A stretch of DNA of 64,000 nucleotides from Armigeres subalbatus (taxonomy: Eukaryota; Arthropoda; Insecta; Diptera; Culicidae), in the NCBI RefSeq assembly GCF_024139115.2, contig NC_085139.1, positions 71,715,203 through 71,779,202 of the forward strand, read 5' to 3'. Shown here piece by piece: positions 55,954-64,000 of the stretch (position 1 is its first letter; each line of letters begins with the position of its first letter). The translations under genes and the position numbers were made by a program. The notes below the pieces were generated by a model. That model ran no database searches, was not told the origin of the DNA, and saw nothing but the letters and a program-made list of their open reading frames with translations.

Positions 55954-56692
55954 TGTTACGGTTCATTTTATCTTACACTAGTTTATTTGTGGACGCAGTA
56001 GCGCCCGTGGCAAGTGTTTTTATTTTTTTCAATATAAACGGGTAATGCATGGTTTACATTAAAAAAAAAAATCAAAATTTTAAACGTCTGTTGTCTGTGA
56101 TTTTTTTCATCAAATGCTGTGTCTGGTTGTCTAAGGTTGTCACTGGTTTTGTTTTCTACATCTGATAGTAAACAAAGAATTGAAGTGCCAAATATTTTAT
56201 TTTTTGTTAGAATTTCCCAGCGTGCTGCGTCTGCTTGGCTAGTCACCGGACAGATAAACAGGGCTATTATATATAGTATGTTAGTGACAATTGTTTGAGT
56301 GGATTTGTGAATGTTCCATTCCTGAATGTTTCGTGTTTGGGCCTGAAGATAGGCATTTAAAATTATAAATAGAGGAAGTCCCAGACACAGACTTTATATT
56401 GCTGAAGCCACATGGCACAAATTAATTAAAGGTGCCCAAATAGGATCTGAATCCTTCACCAAATAGAGCTATGTATACAACGGGCTGTTGTAGACAAAAT
56501 GCAAAACGCAATGAAAACACACTTGCGGGATTTGACTGATGGACCAAAATCTTATAAGGAAACCTCGTCATATCTCGCAATGGGTAACAAACTGGACGTT
56601 TCTCTCGGGGCACAGAGAGATCGTCAATCATTTTAATTTGTTGAATGTGTTTATTGTTTATTTTGTATATTTGTAAAACTTTTTATTGTAAT
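55954..56692 (+). repeat. TRIM-like 3' LTR with extra ~295-bp block
   Basis: A 739-bp partner of the 5' LTR. The additional block 55977-56271 lies between ATCTTAC and ATGTTAGTGAC; it is either an insertion here or a deletion in the other LTR. The block itself shows no recognised element. Confidence 0.65.
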
Positions 56693-57481
56693 AATTCCTG
56701 GAGGAACTTTTGGAGGAATTCCGGGAGCAATGTCCGGAGGAATTCCTGGACGAAGTTCCGAAGTAAGTTTTGGAGGAATTCCTGGAGAACATTCAGAAGG
56801 AATTCCTGGAGGAAGTTCTGGAGGAATTCTCGGAGGAACATCCGGAGGAATTCCTGGAGGTACAACCTGAGAAATTTCTAGTGGAACCTCCGGAGGAATT
56901 TCTGGAGGAACTACCGGAGGAATTCCTGGAGAAAGTTCTGGAGGAATTCCTGATGGAATTGCTGGAGGAAGTTGTGGAGGAATTCCTGGAGGTACATCCG
57001 GAGAAATTTCTGGAGAAACCTCCGGAGAAATTTCTGGAAGAATTTCCGGAGGAATTCCTGGAGGAACTTTTGGAGGAATTCCTGGAGCAATGTCCGGAGG
57101 AATTCCTGTACGAAGTTCCGAAGGATTTCTGAAGTAAGTTCTGGAGGAATTCCTGGAGAACATTCAGAAGGAATTCCTGGAGGAAGTTCTGGAGGAATTC
57201 TCGGAGGAACATCCGGAGGAATTCCTGGAGGTACAACCTGAGAAATTTCTAGTGGAACCTCCGGAGGAATTTCTGGAGGAACTACTGGAGGAATTCCTGA
57301 TGGAATTGCTGGAGGAAGTTGTGGAGGAATTCCTGAAGGTACATCCGGAGAAATTTCTGGAGGAACCTCCGGAGAAATTTCTGGAAGAATTTCCGGAGGA
57401 ATTCCTGGAGGAACTTTTGGAGGAATTCCTGGAGCAATGTCCTGAGGAATTCCTGTACGAAGTTCCGAATGATTTCCGAAG
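56693..57481 (+). repeat. 24-bp minisatellite with ~350-375-bp higher-order repeat
   Basis: Two successive blocks, about 56760-57130 and 57131-57481, match almost base for base, sharing unit variants such as ACAACCTGAGAAATTTCTAG and CATTCAGAAGG in the same order. The second lacks one 24-bp unit. Each block ends with a CGAAGTTCCGAA-GATTTC segment that recurs further right (about 57918, 58207, 58468 and 58880). Confidence 0.9.
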
Positions 57482-57483
57482 TA

Positions 57484-57692
57484 CACACTTAGCTCATTTT
57501 ACAGTATTCGGTAAATTTTACCGAAATCTCAACCGCTGAACTGTTCGGTAAATTAATTTACAGATTTTTTGTAATTTTTTCCATTGCTCAACTGTCAAAA
57601 TCACCGGAAAACAGTAAAATAATTTACCGAACAGTTCAGCGGTTGAGATTTCGGTAAAATTTTACCGAAGTCGGCGATTTATTTTAAGTGTG
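57484..57692. mobile_element. TA-flanked MITE (mariner/Tc1-type) inside the 24-bp array
   Basis: A 209-bp element starts CACACTTA and ends TAAGTGTG, with TA on both sides (57482-57483 and 57693-57694). A second, inner inverted pair of about 50 bp (ATTTTACCGAAATCTCAACC on the left) adds a long stem. Neighbouring array units read GAAGTAAGTTC at the equivalent place, so the empty site can be seen directly. It has no coding capacity. Confidence 0.88.
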
Positions 57693-57694
57693 TA

Positions 57695-60668
57695 AGTTCA
57701 GGAGAAAATCCTAGAGGAAGTTCAGGAGGAATTCCTGGAGGAAGTTCTGGAGGAAGTTCCAGAGGAATTCCTGGAGGTACACCCGGAAAAATTTTTGTAG
57801 AAACCTTCGGAGAAATTTTTGGAAGAACCTCAGGAGGTACATCCGGAAGTTCAGGAGGAATTCCTGGAGAAATTTTAAAGGAATTCCTGGAGGAATGTCC
57901 GGAGGAATGTTCCGGAAGTTCCGAATGATTTCTGAAGTAAGTTCTGGAGGAGTTCCTGGAGAAAATTCAAGAGGAATTCTTTTAGGAAGTTCCAGAGGAA
58001 TTACTGGAGGAAGTTCCGGAGGAATTCCTGGAGGAAGTTCCAGAGGAATTCCTGGAGGAAGTTCCGGAGGAATTCCCGGAGAAACTTCCGGAGAAATTCC
58101 TGGAGATACATCCGGAGAAATTTCTGGAGGAACCTCCGCTGAAATTTCTGGAAGAAGGAAGGAATTCCTGGAGAAACTTTTGGAGGAATTCCTAAACGAA
58201 GTTCCAAAGGATTTCTGAAGTAAGTTCTGGAGGAAGTTCAGGAGGAATTCCTGGATGAAGTTCTGGAGGAATTCTTGGAGGAATCCCTGGAGGAAGTTCT
58301 GGAGGAATTCCCGAAAGAACTTGAAGAGGAATTCCGAACATCCGAAAAAATTTCTGGAGGAACCTCCGCAGAAATTTCTGGAGGAACTACCGGAGGAATT
58401 CCTGGAGAAACTTTTGGAGAAATTCCTGGAGGAATGTCAGGAGGAATTCCTGTACGAAAATCCGAATAATTTCTGAAGTAAGTTCTGGAGGAAGTTCAGG
58501 AGGAACTCCTGGAGGAAGTTCCGGAGGAATTCCTGGAGGGAGTTTCGGAGGAATTCTCGGAGAAACATCCGAAGAAGTTCCTGGAGTTACATCTGGAGAC
58601 ATTTTTGGAGAAACCTCCGGAAAATTTCTGGAGGAACTTTCGGAGGAATTCCTGGATGAAGTTCTGGGGGAATTCCTGGAGGAAGTTCTGGTGGAATTCC
58701 TGAAGGAAGTTCTGGAGAAATCCCTGAGGGACGTTCAGGAGGAACTCCTGGAGGAAGTTTCGGAGGAACTCCTGGAGGAAGTTCCGGAAGAATTTCCGGA
58801 GAAATTTCCGAAGGAATTCCTGGAGGAAGTTCCGGAGGAATTCCTGGTGGAAGTTTCGGAGGAATTCCTGTAGGAAGTACCGAAGGATTTCTTGAGTAAG
58901 TTCTGGAGGAAGTTCAGGAAGAATTCCTTGAGGAAGTTCTGGAGGAATTCCTGGAGGAATTTCTGAAGGAAGTTCTGGAGGAAATCCTGGGGGAAGCTCC
59001 GGAGGAATTCCTGGAGGTACATCCGGAGAAATTTCTGGAGGAACCTCCGGAGAAATTTTTGAAGGAAGTTCTGGAGGAATTCCTGGAGGAAGTTTTGGAG
59101 GAACTCCTGGAGGAAGTTCCGGAGGAATTCCCGGAGGAATTCCTGGAAGAAGTTCCGGAGGAATTCTTGGAGGAAGTTCCGGAGGAATTCTAGGAGCAAC
59201 ATCCGGAGGAATTCCTGGAGGTACATCCGAAGAAATTTCTGGAGGAAGTTCTGGGAGAATTCCTGGAGGAAGTTCTGAAGGAATTCCTGGAGGAAGTTTT
59301 GAAAGAATTCCTGGAGGAAGTTCCGGAGGATTTCTGAAGTAATTTCTGGCGGAAGTTTGGGAGGAAGTCCTGGAAGAAGTTCCGGAGGAATTCCTCAGGG
59401 AAGTTCCGGAGGAATTCCTGGAGGAACTGCTGGATGAATTCCTGGAGAAACTTTCGGAGGAATTCCTGGAGGAACTTCCGGAGGAATTCCTGGAGGAAAT
59501 TCCGGAGGAATATCTGGAGGAAGTTCGAGAGTATCTTTTGGAGGCAGTTCCGGAGGAATTCCTATAGGAGCTTCCTACAGTAATTCCTGTAGGTACTACC
59601 GGAGAAATTCCTGGAAGAAGTTCTGGAGAAATTCTCGAAGGAATATCCTGAAGTTCCTTCACTAATTTCTCCGGAAGTTCCTCTAGAAGTTCCTCCAGGA
59701 ATTCCTCGGGAAGTTTCTTCAGGAATTCCTCCGGAAGTTCCTCTAGGAATTTTTCCAGGAGTTCCTCCAGAAATTCCTCCTGAAATCCTTCAGAAATTCC
59801 TGCGGTAAATCCTCCAGAAATTCCTACAGAAGTTCCTCCAGAAATTCCTCCAGAAGTTCCTCCAGAAATTCCTCCGGAAGTTCCTCCAGAAACTCCTCCG
59901 GAAGTTCATCCGAATCTTCCTCCTTAAAATCCTTTAGAAATTCCTCCGGAAGCTCCTCCAGAAATTCCTCCGGAAGTTCATCCAGCAATTCCTCCGGAAG
60001 TTCCTCCAGGAATTCCTCCAGAAATTCCTCCTCCAGGAATTCTTCAGGAAGCTCCTCCAGGAATTCCTTCGGAAGTTCCTCAGAAAGGATTTCCTCAAGG
60101 ATTTCCTCCGGAAGTTCTGCCGAGAATTCCTCCGGAAGCTCCTCCAGAAATCTCTCCACCAGTTCCTCCTGGAGTCCTTTCGGAAGTTCCTCCAGAGGTC
60201 CCTCTGGAAGTTTCTCCAGGAATTCCTGCGGAAGTACCTCCAGGAATTCAAGCGTTTGTACCTTTAGGAATTCCAGCGGAAGCTTCTCCAGGAATTCCTA
60301 CAAAAGTTCTTCCAGGAATTCCTGCGGAAGTTTCTCCAGGAATTCCTGCGGAAGTTCCTCCAGTAATTCCTCCGGAAGCTCCTCCAGGAATTCTTCCGGA
60401 AGTTCTTCGAGCAATTTCAGCGGAAATACCTCCAGGAATTCCAGCGGAAGCTCCTCCAGGAATTGCTGCGGAAGTTCCTCTAGTAATTTCTCCGGAAGTT
60501 CCTCTACGATATACTGCGGAACTTGCGGAGGAATTCCTGCGGTAGTTTCTCCAGGAATTTCTGCAAAAGTTCCTCCAGGAATTCCTCCGAAAGATCCTTC
60601 AGGAATTCCTCCGGAAGTTTCTCCAGGAATTCCTCCATAAGTTCCTCCAGGGATTCCTCCGGCAGCTC
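57695..60668. repeat. 24-bp minisatellite array 2, right segment, orientation switch at ~59650
   Basis: GGAGGAATTCCTGGAGGAAGTTCC units continue to about 59650, where the array switches to the reverse-complement style (GGAAGTTCCTCCAGGAATTCCTCC). It ends at the 9-bp microsatellite. The longest by-product frame is 388 codons on the minus strand (59662-58496), a Pro-rich octapeptide repeat that changes frame at intervals. Unit variants recur in order, as in the block to the left. Confidence 0.92.
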
Positions 60669-61163
60669 TTTTGTCTTCTTTGTGTGCTTTGTATTTGCTG
60701 TCTTTTTTGTCTTCTTTGTCTTCTTTGTTTTCTTTGTCTTCTTTGCCTTCTTTGTCTTCTTTGTCTTCTTTGTCTTCTTTGTCTTCTTTGTCTTCTTTGT
60801 CTTCTTTGTCTTCTTTGTCTTCTTTGTCTTCTTTGTCTTCTTTGTCTTCTTTGTCTTCTTTTGTCTTCTTTGTCTTCTTTGTCTTCTTTGTCTTCTTTGT
60901 CTTCTTTATCTTCTTTGTCTTCTTTTGTCTTCTTTGTCTTCTTTGTCTTCTTTGTCTTCTTTGTCTTCTTTGTCTTCTTTGTCTTCTTTGTCTTCTTTTG
61001 TCTTCTTTGTCTTCTTTGTCTTCTTTGTCTTCTTTGTCTTCTTTGTCTTCTTTGTCTTCTTTGTCTTCTTTGTCTTCTTTGTCTTCTTTGTCTTCTTTGT
61101 CTTCTTTGTCTTCTTTGTCTTCTTTGTCTTCTTTGTCTTCTTTGTCTTCTTTGTCTTCCTGGT
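60669..61163 (+). repeat. (TTTGTCTTC)n microsatellite, ~50 copies
   Basis: A nearly pure 9-bp repeat of about 490 bp. A few extra T bases shift the phase, so the three frames swap between FVF, LSS and CLL tripeptide periods. The open frames of up to 218 codons are by-products. Confidence 0.97.
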
Positions 61164-64000
61164 CTTTTTTGCGCTATAATAAAACTATGAACGATTCACG
61201 TTTCAGATAAGGTTGTGCAAAGCATCCCTATTAAACGTGTTTTCGTTTTCCTTATCCAGATTTCGCCATGGCTCGACTCCGTGAGTAATGACCGAGTTCT
61301 GTGGAGCAGATACGGAAATCCCAAACCAAGTGCAACAGTTCACGGTGGTTTGTTGGAACTTTGCACTTTGGTTTTGCTTTCCCCTTTCCAACGTTAATCC
61401 GTTCCTGGGTGGGTTCCTGAATTCCTTTCCATTATTCGGTCGTTTCGTTGGTGTCGCAAGCGGCACCGTGTTGGTGCGGAATCAAAATGTAATAAAATCA
61501 AATCGTTTGAGCATGTAGACACAATTCCAACTTTGTCGATCCAATCTGGTTGGCCTCGGAGAGGAGGAGGAATTTCGTTCGAAAAAAGGAACGTGAAGGG
61601 AAACGATGATAGTGGTTGAAATAGTTTGCAGGATTTTTGTTTCTTTTCCGAGCTAGTCTGTGGGCAGTAAACCGTGGAATTAAGTTGGGAGAAATAATAC
61701 GACAGTTGTAAATACTAAACTTTAATTGCCTCGTACTTTGGTTGAAAATGTGGGTCACACAAGTGGATGGAAAAATTTGTTCAACACAACGGATAGTGAT
61801 TGTTATTTTAGTTTTAATTTAGAATGATTCAAGGTCTCGTATTGTTGTGGATAGCGAAAATAAAAATTAAGGATCCGTGCACACAGGAAATTTATTCGGG
61901 ATTAATTATTCTAACAAAGTGAGCTGAAATAAATCCTTAATTGTTTATAGTAAAACCGACATACCCTTTTCGGAACGTCTGGTGAATAAAGAGATTGTTA
62001 AACTAAGCAAATTACCTTCATAAAAAATAACAATAAATAATTTTTCGAATATATTTGAAGATTTCATATGGGAATATGCAGCATGTCGTTCGAAGTTTAA
62101 AGAAATTATACCTAATACTATTAGTCAACAACATAGCTGAGGAAAACAATTTCGCCCTTGCTTAAAAAATAGCTCTCAACAATCATATGTCTTCACAAAC
62201 CAATCAATTTACTTTAATTGCTACATTCCACTCATGAGTGCTTAAATTCAAACTAATTGCTTTGCTTCTTCATTTAGAAGTTCCATTCCCACCATATTTT
62301 CCCTCTCGCCCAAAGTACCGAACGGCCCACAAACCGTCTGGGAATCTTTTCCGTTCCATTTCCGAAGCAAACAATCAAAACCAAAACCGATACGTACACG
62401 GAACGAGCGTACTTCATAACCACTTTTTACATTCTCGAACCGTCCTCGGAGGCCCACTCCAAAAAAAAGACCAATATTGCCACGACGGACTGACCAATCG
62501 ACCACGCACCACACAAATACACATGTGGTGGACGTGGGGAACCTGCACGCTTTTGCATCATCTGCTCAAAAGTGAGTTGAACAAGGATCAATATAATAGG
62601 GACAAGCTGAATAGTCTGCACTATAATAATAAATAAGGTTCTTAAAAAAAGAATAACCCAGCTGGATGCAGATTGCTGAAGCATAAAGGACATTTTTTAA
62701 GTTTAAAATTTTACTAATTCATGATTGCTGTAATATTTTCAACGCAAATTAGTCGGATTTCGCTCAATTTCGATTACATCAGACTTAATGTGTACGATGA
62801 CCATAGGAAATATAGAAGAGGGCAGTAGTGGCGATGAGGAATAAAAAAAAACTCACCGTTAAATAGATGGCGCTCGAAATCAATCAAATCGAGCGGAAAT
62901 GCGGTTGCTGAATGGTTGCTACAGCCAGCAGTGGCCATTGACGGGAGGACACTTCAAAATCGTTTCCGAGTCATCCAGAATGGAAGGGAAAAACTGCGAA
63001 CTCATTTGCCTGCAGTGAGAACGTACCTTATTGGCGATTCAGGAGAAAACGAGGTCCCATGAAATGCTCTTTTGAGTTTCAAAGCAAAAATCTTTAAATT
63101 TTTGGGGAGCAATTCCACGGAAAACCCTTTTACACTTTTGTTGAAGATTCTTTCAAATTTCCATGGAAAATTCTTCCTGATTTTCACGAGGCACTATTTC
63201 AATTTTCTACAAGAAATTTTGAAATCTCGATGATAAATTCTTTGGATCTTTGCAAAAAGGAGACATTTTTTGTAGACATTGCATGGAAAATTCTTTGTTA
63301 GTTTACGAATTTAACGACTGAAAATTACTAAACAATTCAAAAAATGTTAGACACCATGGTGGTCATCTAGATGACTTTTGAAGTACTTCTAATACGGTTT
63401 CTGAGTTTCAAATTGAAGTTTGGAATATGCTCGAGTAGCTATTCCAACTAGAACAGGATGCAAATGTTTATGAACTGATTGTTAATTGTTTGTGCAAATA
63501 TATCTCAAGTCATTTCCCAAACTTATCCGAACGAAGAACCGTCAAAAATCCACATTCATTTCGTGAGTGCTCCAAGGCATGACCAAGCATCATCATCATC
63601 ACCAGCAGCAGCAGCAACCAGCAAATGAATGTGTCGTCGTCGTTTGTTCTACTCCTGCTGGGGCGCTCGCATAAGCAGCAGCAGCAGCAGGGTCCATCTC
63701 CAGCCAGCAGTGCAGTAGTGTCGATGCATTGGCGCTATGTTCCGTAAAAAAAAGTGCACAGACAATTCGGAAATAATGGCAGCAATTTAATTGAACATTT
63801 ATTGCTCGACGGCAAATAGGGTGTTTTCGGGCCGACCGTTCTGACTTCGAGTCCGGCCCGTGGAAGCAATTAGTGGCAGGAGCGGAAACTGTTTTCGAGC
63901 GCTATATTTATCTGATAATTATCGTTTGGGTGTTCGGAACTCAGGGAATGACGAGCAAGCTATCGATTGAAGACATTTTTCCCATTTTTCCAAATGTTTG
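61164..64000. other. Unassigned, mostly single-copy-looking DNA
   Basis: I see no transposon protein, RNA gene or convincing exon. Balanced-composition blocks lie at about 61210-61480, 62230-62640 and 63540-63900. Short CAG runs occur at 63603-63617 and 63673-63690. Decayed GAAATTC-type repeat lies near 63060-63260. Open frames (for example 62238-62636) have no domain or usual codon pattern. Confidence 0.4.

Larger units (their letters stand above)
55184..56692 (+). mobile_element. TRIM-like non-autonomous LTR element inside the 24-bp array
   Basis: Two direct repeats flank a 362-bp non-coding interior (55592-55953). Both repeats start TGTTACGGTTCATTTTATC and end TTATTGTAAT. AATTC lies on both outer sides (55179-55183 and 56693-56697), a 5-bp duplication in phase with the array. 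A primer-site-like TGGCTCCCCGACG follows the left repeat at 55593. No clear purine tract precedes the right repeat. The right repeat has an extra ~295 bp near its start (55977-56271). The size and lack of genes match terminal-repeat retrotransposons in miniature. The superfamily cannot be told. Confidence 0.7.

Noticed and set aside
58496..59662. 388-codon Pro-rich open frame on the minus strand and similar frames at 54.5-60.2 kb
   Set aside because: A 24-bp unit without stop codons keeps several frames open on both strands at once; the peptide follows the repeat, and frames exist in opposite directions over the same DNA.
60523..61210. Phe/Val-, Leu/Ser- and Cys/Leu-rich open frames up to 218 codons
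   Set aside because: Direct translation of the 9-bp microsatellite.
62238..62636. 132-codon plus-strand open frame
   Set aside because: No domain, overlapped by two antisense frames of similar length, and no supporting splice or promoter signals.

Overview
The window looks like gene-poor, repeat-dense nuclear DNA from a culicine mosquito, most likely Aedes. This is inferred from the transposon families: Juan-like jockey-clade elements, RTE elements of the JAM1 type, a Feilai-like tRNA-derived SINE with a GAA-triplet tail, and BEL/Pao elements whose gag carries a PHD finger. Long arrays of EcoRI-type minisatellites fit the same source. I found no convincing host protein-coding gene, no rRNA or tRNA gene and no CRISPR. 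Nearly every long open frame is a transposon fragment or a by-product of a tandem array.

Layout. 1-4.2 kb: the 3' part of one non-LTR element, then an almost complete RTE element on the minus strand. 4.2-7.0 kb: a retroelement tail, a foldback and a dispersed direct repeat. 7.0-13.1 kb: a minus-strand LOA/R1-like non-LTR remnant split by a complete but internally deleted BEL/Pao element (7415-12492, LTRs differing at one base, GATCC target duplication). That element's gag is itself split by a SINE. 13.4-15.3 kb: a broken jockey-clade element with a ~250-bp foldback inside its endonuclease. 17.7-21.9 kb: a 23-bp minisatellite interrupted by a hAT-type MITE. 22-27.8 kb: mostly unassigned sequence, with a GC-rich block and a perfect short hairpin. 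27.8-32.2 kb: a near full-length Juan-like element. 33-41.4 kb: a mosaic of RTE, Juan and CR1/jockey fragments plus an inverted, decayed stretch of the 23-bp repeat. 41.4-45.5 kb: mostly unassigned. 45.6-49.1 kb: a decayed second BEL/Pao element. 49.1-51.1 kb: a large inverted repeat built on a 24-bp minisatellite. 51.8-52.9 kb: a compact retroelement with one intact ORF1-like gene and no ORF2. 53.8-60.7 kb: a CR1-like RT remnant running into a 24-bp minisatellite with higher-order repeats, interrupted by a TRIM-like LTR element and a TA-flanked MITE. 60.7-61.2 kb: a 9-bp microsatellite. 61.2-64 kb: unassigned.

The nesting gives relative ages. LOA/R1-like DNA is older than BEL-1, which is older than the SINE. 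The 23-bp array is older than the hAT MITE. The 24-bp array is older than the TRIM-like element and the TA MITE. The items I would look at first are the ORF1-only retroelement, the TRIM-like element, the two minisatellite systems and the perfect 29-bp hairpin. All family names come from recognising motifs by eye and were not checked by a database search.
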